Assembly (NCBI RefSeq): GCF_900109685.1
Contig: NZ_FOBB01000003.1
Coordinates: 124,001-188,000, forward strand
Length of the DNA stretch: 64,000 bases
DNA from: Chitinophaga rupis
Lineage (GTDB): Bacteria; Bacteroidota; Bacteroidia; Chitinophagales; Chitinophagaceae
Direction of reading: 5' to 3'
Part shown: positions 45,207 to 54,128 of the stretch, one piece after another
Position numbering within the stretch: position 1 is the stretch's first letter
Layout of the letters: the number at the start of each line of letters is the position of its first letter
Notes under the pieces: generated by a model
The model's database searches: none
Told to the model about the DNA's origin: nothing
The model's input: the letters and a program-made list of their open reading frames with translations, nothing else
Translations under genes and position numbers: made by a program

Positions 45207-45572
45207 ATGCAGCATAAAGCATTATCCATCCGGCCCTTTATCGGCTCCAAAAACTTTGAAGTGTCCCGGAGCTTCTACCGGGACTTAGGTTTTACAGAAA
45301 AGGTTTTAACGCATAATTTATCCTTATTCAAAACAGGGGAATTAGGATTTTATTTGCAGGATGCTTATGTTGAGGACTGGATAAACAATACCATGATCTT
45401 TTTAGAGGTGGAAGATGTGGATCAGTACTGGAACGGGCTTTTAGCATTGAACCTTACGGATAAATACAAAGATGCAAAGCTAACGCCCATCAGAAAAGAT
45501 ACCTGGGGCCGGGAATGCTTTTTACACGACCCATCCGGCGTTCTCTGGCATTTCGGAGAGTTTTCTAAATAA
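45207..45572 (+). CDS. VOC-family protein (bleomycin-resistance-like fold)
   Basis: A 121-residue VOC protein (SIRPFIGSKNFEVSRSFYRD, MIFLEVEDVDQYWNGLLALN, HDPSGVLWHFGEFSK). The C-terminal HDPSGVLW is the usual metal/substrate strand. The start is ATG 45207; a TTG eight codons earlier is rejected. It is probably activated by the upstream Crp/Fnr regulator (inference). Substrate unknown. Confidence 0.8.
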   Translation: MQHKALSIRPFIGSKNFEVSRSFYRDLGFTEKVLTHNLSLFKTGELGFYLQDAYVEDWINNTMIFLEVEDVDQYWNGLLALNLTDKYKDAKLTPIRKDTWGRECFLHDPSGVLWHFGEFSK

Positions 45573-45627
45573 TCTTAACAGCACGCTTCATTATTCTGCC
45601 CCGGGACGCTAAGATCATAGAGGAGCA

Positions 45628-46962
45628 TTAAAAAGTCTCGTTCAAATTCAGGAAAAAGCCTTTTGAACCATGCATGCCAAATGCATAATCCAAACACAGG
45701 TTGGTACGGGTAGATTTATTGAACAGGATGCGCAAACCGGCGCCGGCAGCGGGCCTCCATACTTCAAACAATTGGGTGCCTACCCGGTCGTTAGCGGTTT
45801 GCACATTCACGAAAGTAACGCCGCTGAATAATTTATTTCTTGTAATGGGAAAGCGGTATTCTGTTTCAGAGTAAAAAAACTGCGTGCCTTTATAATAACC
45901 GGACACATACCCGCGGCCGCTGCGGAAGCTGGGATCACGGCCCGTTCCGGGCAATTCAAAATAAGGCACAGCACCGGTAAGCACCCCGGAGCCCCAGCTC
46001 CAGAATGCAAGCACATGTTCCGGGTTACGCGCTGAAAGGCTGAAGTATTTCCGGAAATCAACTGTTACCTGCGTTGCATTCCGGGAACTGCCTATCCAGG
46101 TTTGATTCACCCGTATGCCCGCATCCAGGTACATGCCTTTATAGGCCCTGTTGGGGTTGTCGCGGGTAATATATTCCACATTAAACAGGAATCCGTTGGC
46201 AAAATAATGATCCTGTGAAAACCCAAACCGCTGATTATAGATCTTGTAAGGCACCTGTATGGAATCGTACTTGGCATTAGTGAGCTTTCTTCTAATATCG
46301 AACTGTACACCGCCGCCCAGAAACAAGTTATGCTTTACCTCCCTGTACACTTTTTCAAAGAATTTATAGTATTGTGAATGCCATACAAAAGGTTTGCGGT
46401 CGGGGTTTGCAAGTATCTTGTCGTCTTCACTTCCATTGGAGGTCTTGCCAATGCCCAATCCAAAGTCGGGCGTAACGGACTTTGAGGCTACCAGGCTCCC
46501 CTGGATATTCCACTTATTGCCCGGCGTAAATACATTATGCGTGAAGTAAAAATAAATAATGCCTTTGGTGGTAATGGAGGCAGATGTAGCGGCCACGGAC
46601 ATATAAGTGTTGGGCTTGTTGCCTAATACCTTACCGGCTACGGCTTTTATGCCAAACTGAAAACCAATGGTAGGGTTGGCTGCTATATTGGGTACTACGG
46701 TAATGGCCGATCTTTTACGCAAAGAGTCATCTTTCCGTTTGGGATGCAGCACATCGTTGATCATGTCGCCAATATCGTATTGTTTATGGAAATCGTTAGC
46801 CGGGCCTTTTTCCTGTACCCTGGTATTGGGAACTATTGTTTGAGAAGTATCGACAGGGGAAGCAACCTGGCTATAGGCATAACCGTGAAATGCTACCAGC
46901 AGCGGCACCAGCAAAAATTTGAGTAGCGAATAAGGCCATTTCGTTCTATTCGTCATTTCCAT
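45628..46962 (-). CDS. BamA/TamA-family outer membrane protein
   Basis: A 444-residue exported barrel protein. After the signal peptide (cleavage near AYSQVAS) there is a charged linker (PKRKDDSLRKRSAITVVPNI) and then a barrel of about 350 residues with the D15 surface-antigen pattern, including TGRDPSFRSGRGYVSGYYKG and FFYSETEYRFPI. POTRA domains are absent, so it is a short member of the superfamily. It ends in NLNETF with a terminal aromatic residue. Transport or assembly substrate unknown. A dyad lies 33-59 bp upstream. Confidence 0.78.
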   Translation of the reverse strand: MEMTNRTKWPYSLLKFLLVPLLVAFHGYAYSQVASPVDTSQTIVPNTRVQEKGPANDFHKQYDIGDMINDVLHPKRKDDSLRKRSAITVVPNIAANPTIGFQFGIKAVAGKVLGNKPNTYMSVAATSASITTKGIIYFYFTHNVFTPGNKWNIQGSLVASKSVTPDFGLGIGKTSNGSEDDKILANPDRKPFVWHSQYYKFFEKVYREVKHNLFLGGGVQFDIRRKLTNAKYDSIQVPYKIYNQRFGFSQDHYFANGFLFNVEYITRDNPNRAYKGMYLDAGIRVNQTWIGSSRNATQVTVDFRKYFSLSARNPEHVLAFWSWGSGVLTGAVPYFELPGTGRDPSFRSGRGYVSGYYKGTQFFYSETEYRFPITRNKLFSGVTFVNVQTANDRVGTQLFEVWRPAAGAGLRILFNKSTRTNLCLDYAFGMHGSKGFFLNLNETF

Positions 46963-46994
46963 AATATGTTGAATCTGTTATCCGGATTGAAGAT

Positions 46995-47021
46995 GCAACA
47001 ATTGGCATATCCTATTGTTGC
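46995..47021. repeat. 8-bp inverted repeat upstream of the BamA-like gene
   Basis: GCAACAAT (46995-47002) and ATTGTTGC (47014-47021) with an 11-nt spacer, in the 131-bp gap between two minus-strand genes. It could be an operator or leader hairpin. There is no T tail. Confidence 0.35.
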
Positions 47022-47093
47022 GCCTGGTACCATTGTGCCCCTACAGAAATAGGTTCGTTACCTTAACCCAAACGGCATGCCAGGGTGGAGGAA

Positions 47094-49298
47094 TTATTGC
47101 CCGCGCTTTTCTTTTGATACATCATCGTTATTAATACCACGTTCTGTTTTACGGATGCCTTCTTTCAGCTTGCCGAATTTATAATTCGCACTGATGCCAA
47201 ATGACCTGAAATATTCGCGGGTATCATTGGTCTCATAAAACCCCGGGCCGGAGGTGCGGGTAATATTATTCCTGTATTTTGAGAAGGGGTTACTGGCAGT
47301 TGCTGAAAAGGTAAGCTTATTGGCGATCACCGTTTTATTTACTCCAAAGCCTGTATTCACATAGGCATTGGTATTACTTTGCAATGTTACAATGTTACGG
47401 CTGTTAATGGTAACATTGGCAAAAGCATTCCATCCTTTGCGAAAGCTGTAGTTCGCAGAAGGCGCCAGCATGCAGATAAGCCAGTCATTGTTCACCAGCG
47501 TGCCATCTACCAGGCCTTTAATACGGAAATAAGCAATATCGCCGTTCATGCTCAGGCTTAAGCGGCTGGTAACCGGGTAATTAATGTAAAAGTCGGTGGC
47601 CAGGCGGTAACCTTTACCAATGTTCTCAAACGTAGAATGGGTAATGTTGGTAGCGGTATCAACCACCGTTATACGCAGATCCAGGTTATTAAAGAATGTG
47701 TAGCTGAGCGCTATGTTTGCGGATACTTTCTTTGAAATGTTATAGCTCAGCTGTATATCATTTAATAAAACCGGCCGCAGGGCGGGATTACCGGTGGTTA
47801 TATAATTGGGATTAGAGCGGTCTGCAAAAGGGTTAAGCCGGTTAATACTGGGGCGCCCGATGCGTTGTACATATCCCAGTGTCAGCATCCTGTTATCCTT
47901 TAACTGTTTACCAATGGCTACAGAAGGTATCAGGTTTAAATAATCCTGCTTTATTAACGTGTCTGCCGATCTGAAGTTTGCTGCTATCCTGGTTTGCTCC
48001 AAACGCATACCGGCACTCAGTTCCCAGGTTTTCAAACGGTAACGGTAAGCATTATAGATACTCAATACCCGTTGCGTATTATCAAAGCGGTTACTTTTAT
48101 CCGGGTCCTGTTTAAAATCACCGCTCACCTTATCAAGGGCCAGGTAACGGAAATCGCTTTGGTTATTGCGCCAGATCCCTTTTACACCAGCCTCTATGCG
48201 CAAGCCCTTTACGGGGTGCACATAGTCGGCCTGCACGGTATTTTCCCTGGCAGATTCGTCGTTCTCCTGCCGGTAGTCCGGTGTATCAAAATTAATTTTT
48301 TGAGAAAAAGCGATCTGGTCATGCAATGAGCTTTCATACTTATAGTACTGGTAAGAGAGGGTTAGCAAACGGTCTTTACGTTTTTTAGAATTATGCTGGA
48401 AGTTCAGGCCTGCATCTATACCATCCCTGTTCCCATACAGCCCATTTTGCAGCTGGTATTGCTGCTCAATGTTTCCTGTGGAGGAAGTATGCTGATCATT
48501 ACGGCCATCCCATTTGCCACCGCTTACATTAAACTGGCCTGCAACCAGGTTAATACTATCCAGCTCATAACTAAGCTCTGTGCCTGCAAACCCGTCCCTG
48601 CTATCTGATCTGCGGCTGCCATCCTGATCCAGGAAGCTTGCCGGGCCGCCGGCAGCTCTTTTTATAGAGTAGTCTGTTAACGGCTTATAATTCAGGCTGC
48701 CGCCGGTTAATACCGTGATCCCTAATTTTCCCGGTTTTATATTTAAAGCGCCGCCAATATCCGGCCCTCCCATGGGAAACCTCTCTGAAACATTCATGGA
48801 GCCATTATATCCCTGGTCTATTTTCCGGGTAGTAATAATATTAATAATACCGGCCAGCCCTTCCGCATCATACTTAGCCGGCGGAGTGGTGATCACCTCT
48901 ACTTTCTGAATGCTGGAAGCAGGCATGCTGCGCAATATATTTTTGAGATTATGTTGCAGCATACCGGAAGATCTGCCATTGATCAACACCTTGTAACTGG
49001 TATTGCCTTTCAGCAGCACATTCTCATTTGCATCTACGGACAGGAAAGGTATTTTGCGCATCATTCCCAGCAGGTTGCTGGATTTGCTTTCCGGATCCGC
49101 CTGTATGTCGTATGTAATACGGTCTACCTCCCGCACTACCAGCGGGGCAGCGCCTTTTACTGTTACTTCTCTTAATTGTTTGGTTGAATCACGGACCGGA
49201 ATGGTATCCGGCGCCGGTGCTGCTGATTGTGCAACTGTTATGGCAATAGGAGTTAGCAGCGCTGGTAAAACCAGTGCTAACATAAATATAATTTTCAT
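47094..49298 (-). CDS. TonB-dependent-receptor-like outer membrane barrel (OMP_b-brl_3 type)
   Basis: A 734-residue protein with a signal peptide (cleavage near ITVAQSA), a plug-like domain (QLREVTVKGAAPLVVREVDR, then VLINGRSSGML and KVEVITTPPAKYDAEGLAGI) and a long barrel ending in a charged tail. It lacks the N-terminal STN and carboxypeptidase-like domains, so it is not a SusC protein. The C-terminal extension after GKLKEG (about 23 residues, TERGINNDDVSKEKRGQ) is charged. A small membrane protein gene lies 53 bp upstream in the same direction. Confidence 0.82.
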   Translation of the reverse strand: MKIIFMLALVLPALLTPIAITVAQSAAPAPDTIPVRDSTKQLREVTVKGAAPLVVREVDRITYDIQADPESKSSNLLGMMRKIPFLSVDANENVLLKGNTSYKVLINGRSSGMLQHNLKNILRSMPASSIQKVEVITTPPAKYDAEGLAGIINIITTRKIDQGYNGSMNVSERFPMGGPDIGGALNIKPGKLGITVLTGGSLNYKPLTDYSIKRAAGGPASFLDQDGSRRSDSRDGFAGTELSYELDSINLVAGQFNVSGGKWDGRNDQHTSSTGNIEQQYQLQNGLYGNRDGIDAGLNFQHNSKKRKDRLLTLSYQYYKYESSLHDQIAFSQKINFDTPDYRQENDESARENTVQADYVHPVKGLRIEAGVKGIWRNNQSDFRYLALDKVSGDFKQDPDKSNRFDNTQRVLSIYNAYRYRLKTWELSAGMRLEQTRIAANFRSADTLIKQDYLNLIPSVAIGKQLKDNRMLTLGYVQRIGRPSINRLNPFADRSNPNYITTGNPALRPVLLNDIQLSYNISKKVSANIALSYTFFNNLDLRITVVDTATNITHSTFENIGKGYRLATDFYINYPVTSRLSLSMNGDIAYFRIKGLVDGTLVNNDWLICMLAPSANYSFRKGWNAFANVTINSRNIVTLQSNTNAYVNTGFGVNKTVIANKLTFSATASNPFSKYRNNITRTSGPGFYETNDTREYFRSFGISANYKFGKLKEGIRKTERGINNDDVSKEKRGQ

Positions 49299-49351
49299 AC
49301 CGCTATTTATGTGGTGGTTAAGGGATGGAGGATGGTAGAGGTGGGGGCAAT

Positions 49352-49690
49352 CTATTTATCAGCATGAGGCTTTTTTACCAGGAAGTAATACGCCAGGAAA
49401 CCGGCTGCCAGGAAAACGGCTTCCACGCCATAGGGCAAGGGGGATTCATCTGCATGGTATGGCACATACTCCAGTACAATAAGACCTATACCGCCGGATA
49501 ATAATATCAGGCCCCATTTCAGGGGGTCTGATCCACCGGAGAGCTTATTCATGATACGCTGCACATTCTCATTCATGCCGCCATTTTCCAGGATCTGCTT
49601 TTTAAGCCGGTAGTTATACAGGCTGGAGATCAGTATTGCAACAATGATGAGTATAGCTATAATAGCCAGGAAAGGCATGATCTGTTTCAT
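49352..49690 (-). CDS. Small membrane protein (DUF6249-like)
   Basis: A 112-residue protein with an N-terminal anchor (MPFLAIIAILIIVAILISSL) and two further helices (LKWGLILLSGGIGLIVLEYV, GVEAVFLAAGFLAYYFLV). This pattern is common beside ECF sigma genes in Bacteroidota and is usually annotated as a DUF6249 domain. It diverges from the ECF sigma gene at 49792, so it may be part of its regulon. Confidence 0.7.
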   Translation of the reverse strand: MKQIMPFLAIIAILIIVAILISSLYNYRLKKQILENGGMNENVQRIMNKLSGGSDPLKWGLILLSGGIGLIVLEYVPYHADESPLPYGVEAVFLAAGFLAYYFLVKKPHADK

Positions 49691-49735
49691 ATTTTGAACG
49701 TTATTTGTGTAGTAGTCAGCACCGGTTCAAAAAAA

Positions 49736-49766
49736 GTTGCAAAAAAACGGAAAGTTTGTAACTTTT
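49736..49766 (+). promoter_or_regulatory. Promoter of the ECF sigma gene
   Basis: GTTG at 49736-49739 and TAACTTTT at 49759-49766, spaced 19 nt, match TTTG-N19-TAnnTTTG with one mismatch in each element. The ATG follows 25 bp later. Confidence 0.5.
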
Positions 49767-49791
49767 ATTTATAAAGCATTGTCTACTGTGT

Positions 49792-50349
49792 ATGTTTAAT
49801 GAGCAGGAAGACATTCCGAAGATCCTTAAAGGCGACCTGGCCGTTTTTGAATTATTGGTAAAACAATATGAACGGCTCGTATTTACGGTGGTGAGTAGAA
49901 TGCTAAACCAACAGGAGGATATTGAGGATGTTTGCCAGGAAGTGTTCATTAAGGTACATCGCAGCCTGCGGAGCTTTAAGTTTGCCTCCAAGCTCTCCAC
50001 CTGGATTGCACGTATTGCCTACCTGTCGTCCATTAACTACCTGAAAAAGTATAAGCGATTTAACACGGCTTTTCCACCGGAAGATCTTGAGCAGCTGCAT
50101 TTCACGGAAGAAAATCCTGAAACAGCGGCTTTAAGCAAAGATGCGAGCGCATATATAAACCGGCTGATGAACGAATTGCCGGCAGTGTACCGCACGGTAT
50201 TAACACTCTATCATTTACAGGAATTTTCCTACCAGGAAATAGCGGCTATTACCGGTATGCCGGAAGGCACGGTGAAAAGCTATCTTTTCAGGGCCCGGAA
50301 AATGATGAAGGAAAAATTAGTTGCTTACCTGAAAAAAGAAATTGTATGA
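49792..50349 (+). CDS. ECF-type RNA polymerase sigma factor
   Basis: A 185-residue sigma-70 family ECF factor. Region 2 is EDIEDVCQEVFIKVHRSLRS, and region 4 has YQEIAAITGMPEGTVKSYLF. It is of the RpoE/SigW kind, unlike the FecI factors at 2344 and 58861. The stop overlaps the next start by 4 bp (ATGA), so the two are translationally coupled. Confidence 0.9.
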   Translation: MFNEQEDIPKILKGDLAVFELLVKQYERLVFTVVSRMLNQQEDIEDVCQEVFIKVHRSLRSFKFASKLSTWIARIAYLSSINYLKKYKRFNTAFPPEDLEQLHFTEENPETAALSKDASAYINRLMNELPAVYRTVLTLYHLQEFSYQEIAAITGMPEGTVKSYLFRARKMMKEKLVAYLKKEIV

Positions 50350-50762
50350 CAGATATGAATGATGAACAGCTGCAACGGATGCTGGAAGAAGGCGCGCCTA
50401 TTCCTCCTGATAGTGAAGAACTGCAGGCTTACAAAATGTTATTCAACGCGCTGCAGCAACCGCTTTCCGTGCATGTCCCTAACCGCTTTGCCAGCAGGGT
50501 AAGCATGCGTATACAGGCAAAAAGGGAGCGGGTCAGCAATTTGCGGTTTTACCTGCTGATAGCTGCTATCATATTTTGCAGCGCTGCCGTTACTGCTGGT
50601 ATGCTACTGGCTTTTGCGCCCGCTACTGCCGTCAGCATCCTGGGTGTTATCATTGCAAAAAAATGGCTCTTTATATTCTCTGCAGGCGCCTTAACGGCTA
50701 TACAGCTGGCAGATAAATGGCTATTGAAAAAAACTACTGCTAAGCTTATGGACGAATATTAA
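50346..50762 (+). CDS. Putative membrane-anchored anti-sigma factor
   Basis: A 138-residue protein with a soluble N-terminus (about 1-60, with LQRMLEEGAPIPPDSEELQA and PNRFASRVSMRIQAKRER), then two membrane helices (FYLLIAAIIFCSAAVTAGML and WLFIFSAGALTAIQL). Its place, overlapping the ECF gene, is that of an anti-sigma factor, but no zinc motif (HxxxCxxC) is present, so the role is inferred from context. The end overlaps the convergent GH110-like gene by 17 bp. Confidence 0.6.
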   Translation: MTDMNDEQLQRMLEEGAPIPPDSEELQAYKMLFNALQQPLSVHVPNRFASRVSMRIQAKRERVSNLRFYLLIAAIIFCSAAVTAGMLLAFAPATAVSILGVIIAKKWLFIFSAGALTAIQLADKWLLKKTTAKLMDEY

Positions 50763-52539
50763 CTATTTTATTATACGCAACGTGTACGCCGGTACACTGC
50801 TCAAACTTTAAAAATTTATCCATTCCCTTTGCACCGGCCGCCTGAATAGTATTGCCCCTGAAATCTATATTCGCCGTGCTTTTTGCAGCCAGCAGTGCTT
50901 TCCCCTGCAGCTGAAAAGTATTGTGGGTAACCGTAATATTGTTATGCACGGCAGCCTTACCGCTCATTGTATTTTCCGGGTGTATGTTTATTACCGGTTC
51001 TCCGCAATTATTAAAAGTATTGCTGCTGATACTTACATCTTTCACCATGCCCGATTCATACCAGCCAGCGGCATCGTCATTAATAAGGATAGCGCTCATA
51101 TGCGTACGCTCAAAAGTATTATGATCAATGCACACTTTGCGCCGGGTGGTAACCAGCAGGCCCCTGGTCGGGATCCTGGTAAGAGTGGTATTATGCACCC
51201 ATACCTGTGGCGTAGCGCTTATATTTTCCACCACATCACCGGTAGTAACAGTGGCGGGCATATTATTCTTCAGCGTAAGCAGGTACTGCTTATCATTCAG
51301 CTTTGTCACATTTACTATAACATTTTCGCCTGTTGAAAGCAGGCTTTCCGGATGAACGTATGCAATGCTATCGCCAGGCGCAAATGCATTAAATCCAAAA
51401 GTTTGCGGATGCATGAATGCCACCAGCAGCTTGTTGGGCGCTGTTATCTTCATAATTTTCAGATAGGTGCCGTGTACATTAATGGCATCATCATTAGCAG
51501 CCGACAGGTAGGAATTATTCACCTCTATGGCGCCACTGCATCCTGAAAAATGAAGAATGTCGGCCCAGGCAGCGCAGGTTCTTCCGCTGCCTGCTGCCGG
51601 CCTTACGGCGATGCTATCCATTTTTATGTTCCGGCAATACTGACTTACTACGCCCATGCCATGCATAAAGTTTATGTGAATGTTCCTGAGCGCAATATTG
51701 CTGCTGTACTGCATAAAGATACCGGCGCAATCCCTGGTTACATCCCGGTTCTGGTAGGTACAGCCTTTTTTAAATCCCGGATCTCTTTTGAAAAAGATGC
51801 GTACGTTACCGTTATCCTGCAAAACAAAGCGCAGGCCCTCCGGATCTATTTCCATACGCGAAAGGTCATTTGTAACCGGATCAAACACCTGCCAGTAGCT
51901 ACCGGGCCGGTAATGCCAGCCCTCGCCTATCCAGGTAAGCAGGCTATCCTGTATGCTGAACTTTGAATCGGGATGAATGACCGCATCTGCATAACCATTG
52001 CTTACGGCTGTAACCGTAAGCTCTGAAACAGTAGGCCGCTGGTAATCATAGGTAAGCCCGTTGATACGTATATCCTTGCTGTAGTTGACAAAGGTTTCTA
52101 TCATCTTACCACGGAGCATACAGGTTGCCCCCTGCGCATCTACCTGTACGTGCTCACAGCTGTCAAACACCAGGGCCATGGCTTTGGGCTCATAAGGCTG
52201 ATCGTTGGTATTGGAAATATGTAATGCTTTTTTAAAGGCGCTGTCGGGAAAAAAATCGTAGCGGCCCGGAGCAAACTTTACTTTCACCGGCTGCCTTGCT
52301 GTACCTTTTGCCCTTAGCACCAAGGATCCGTGAAATGCGCCTGCTGCCAGCACTTCCACCTCATCGCCGGGTTGCAGGATCAGCTGGTTAATATGATTAA
52401 ATGTTTTCCATGCCTGTGCAGGATGCACACCATTATTTGCATCATTACCCTGGCCGGGGTGAATATAATAGGTGGTTCTTTGCGCGGTGGCGGCTGCATA
52501 GCAAAACAATAAGATCATCAACAACAAACGGCGCCTCAT
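50746..52539 (-). CDS. Exported right-handed beta-helix protein, GH110-like (alpha-1,3-galactosidase type)
   Basis: A 597-residue exported protein with a signal peptide (cleavage near TAQRT). It begins with TYYIHPGQGNDANNGVHPAQ, then shows parallel beta-helix repeats. The segment SYLSAANDDAINVHGTYLKI matches the signature of GH110 exo-alpha-1,3-galactosidases, including the double Asp of the catalytic region, and the length is that of the family. An alternative is another pectin-type beta-helix enzyme. It lies behind the susCD genes but beyond a strong terminator, so it may need its own promoter or readthrough. The substrate is probably a galactosylated glycan (inference). Confidence 0.65.
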   Translation of the reverse strand: MRRRLLLMILLFCYAAATAQRTTYYIHPGQGNDANNGVHPAQAWKTFNHINQLILQPGDEVEVLAAGAFHGSLVLRAKGTARQPVKVKFAPGRYDFFPDSAFKKALHISNTNDQPYEPKAMALVFDSCEHVQVDAQGATCMLRGKMIETFVNYSKDIRINGLTYDYQRPTVSELTVTAVSNGYADAVIHPDSKFSIQDSLLTWIGEGWHYRPGSYWQVFDPVTNDLSRMEIDPEGLRFVLQDNGNVRIFFKRDPGFKKGCTYQNRDVTRDCAGIFMQYSSNIALRNIHINFMHGMGVVSQYCRNIKMDSIAVRPAAGSGRTCAAWADILHFSGCSGAIEVNNSYLSAANDDAINVHGTYLKIMKITAPNKLLVAFMHPQTFGFNAFAPGDSIAYVHPESLLSTGENVIVNVTKLNDKQYLLTLKNNMPATVTTGDVVENISATPQVWVHNTTLTRIPTRGLLVTTRRKVCIDHNTFERTHMSAILINDDAAGWYESGMVKDVSISSNTFNNCGEPVINIHPENTMSGKAAVHNNITVTHNTFQLQGKALLAAKSTANIDFRGNTIQAAGAKGMDKFLKFEQCTGVHVAYNKIVNIRP

Positions 52540-52559
52540 GGTATACTATCCTGTTTAGT

Positions 52560-52609
52560 AAAATAAAAAAGATCTGCTTCCCTGAACTGAAAAGCAAGGA
52601 AGCAGATCT
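52560..52609 (-). terminator. Intrinsic terminator after susD
   Basis: Perfect 12-bp arms AGATCTGCTTCC (52570-52581) and GGAAGCAGATCT (52598-52609). On the minus strand the stem is followed by TTTTTTATTT (52569 downward). It lies between the susD stop and the GH110-like gene. Confidence 0.8.
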
Positions 52610-52629
52610 CTAAATATAAAGTTATCCGG

Positions 52630-54114
52630 TCAATAATTATCGTTCTGTATAAGCACCGGCGCATTGCGGTCTACTTCTATCTGTGGTAAGGGCCAGTAAT
52701 CGAACTGCGGGCGGTAAATGGTTTTGATATTGGGTGTTAAGGGATTTTGCACAAAACCATTTAATTTCTGCTGTGCAATGCCCCACCTGCGCAGATCAAA
52801 ATAGCGCAGGCCTTCCAACGCAAACTCCACGCGCCTTTCATGCCGGATCCTTTCCCGCATATCCCCCTGGCTAAGCCCTGCCGGCAATGCCGCCAGCGCC
52901 ACACCCGGCCTTGCACGCACTTCATTTACCTGCTGGTATACACTGGCATCAGGTCCTGCTGTTTCATTCTGCGCTTCGGCATACATCAGCTTTACATCTG
53001 CATACCTTAACCAAACATAATCCTGGTCATCCAGCATGCCGGGCTGCGGATCAACGTTCTTGGGATCCAGCCATTTTTTGCCGGGGTAAAACCCGCGGGT
53101 CCAGTTGTTAACGCCCGGAGTGCCTACTGTACCGGGATAAGGCCAGCCCTGTGCAGGCGTATCGCCAGGAAAAAAGAAGGTCATGGTTTTCCGGGCATCA
53201 CCGGCTTCATATTCATCGATCATATTTTGCGTGCCCTGCAGGTCTTTATATCCTGCGCCAATAATAGCGGTGGTGATCGCAAAATCATGGGGCACGGCCG
53301 GCGCCTGGAACTGTACAGAGAACATGATCTCCGGACTGGAGCGCTGATCCGGTTTGTAAAAATTGCCGGCATAATTGCTGTTCAGCGAAAATAAGCCGCC
53401 ATCAATAATTGCTTTGGCCAGTACGGCTGCTCCTGCGTATTTCTTTTCAAATAACAATACGCGCACCTTCAGCCCCTGTGCCGATGCTTTTACTACATGC
53501 CCCGTGGTATACTTAACATCCGGCAGCCCGGCTATGGCTGCATCCAGGTCGCTTTCAATGAGCTTGAGGATGTCTGCCCGCGGCGATTTGGTTACCTTGG
53601 TCTTGAAGTCAAGCGTCAGCGGATCGTCCGTGATCAGCGGTACATTACCATAGGTTTGCGCTAACATAAAGTAGTGAAAGGCCCGCAGAAAAGATGCTTC
53701 TCCCTTATACTGGTTCAGCTTATCTCCTTCCAGCACTTTACCAACATTGGCTAAAAAGCTGTTGGCAGCTGCAATACCCTTGTAAGAAGTAATGTACAGG
53801 CTTTGGTCATTAGAGGTTGGAAAACCTCCAATGGTTGGTGTTAAGCCTGCTATTAATGATTGCTGCGCGCCACCCTGGTTGTTCTGACTGTAGGAGTTAT
53901 CACTGAAGTTCTCCCACCACATGGGCGCATAAGCGGTGATCTGACCATTGGCCGCTGTTAACGTGGAATATAATCCGGTAAGCGCCAGATCCGCATCCCC
54001 CGGTGTTTTCCAGAAGATGCCGGTTGATAATTTATCCGGCGGTGTAACATCCAGCTTTTTACAGGCGGTGAAAAAAACTGCTGCTATCAGAATAAAGTGG
54101 TAATATCTTTTCAT
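52630..54114 (-). CDS. SusD/RagB-family surface glycan-binding lipoprotein
   Basis: A 494-residue lipoprotein, partner of the SusC encoded just upstream (54129-57491). It starts at ATG 54114 with a signal peptide and lipobox FFTACK. A 27-residue extension from an upstream ATG is rejected because it would bury the signal peptide. The SusD core shows GEASFLRAFHYFMLAQTYGN, and the C-terminal region shows RRVEFALEGLRYFDLRRWG. The gap to susC is 14 bp. The glycan is not readable from the sequence. Confidence 0.93.
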   Translation of the reverse strand: MKRYYHFILIAAVFFTACKKLDVTPPDKLSTGIFWKTPGDADLALTGLYSTLTAANGQITAYAPMWWENFSDNSYSQNNQGGAQQSLIAGLTPTIGGFPTSNDQSLYITSYKGIAAANSFLANVGKVLEGDKLNQYKGEASFLRAFHYFMLAQTYGNVPLITDDPLTLDFKTKVTKSPRADILKLIESDLDAAIAGLPDVKYTTGHVVKASAQGLKVRVLLFEKKYAGAAVLAKAIIDGGLFSLNSNYAGNFYKPDQRSSPEIMFSVQFQAPAVPHDFAITTAIIGAGYKDLQGTQNMIDEYEAGDARKTMTFFFPGDTPAQGWPYPGTVGTPGVNNWTRGFYPGKKWLDPKNVDPQPGMLDDQDYVWLRYADVKLMYAEAQNETAGPDASVYQQVNEVRARPGVALAALPAGLSQGDMRERIRHERRVEFALEGLRYFDLRRWGIAQQKLNGFVQNPLTPNIKTIYRPQFDYWPLPQIEVDRNAPVLIQNDNY

Positions 54115-54128
54115 ATACTTTATGCTTA

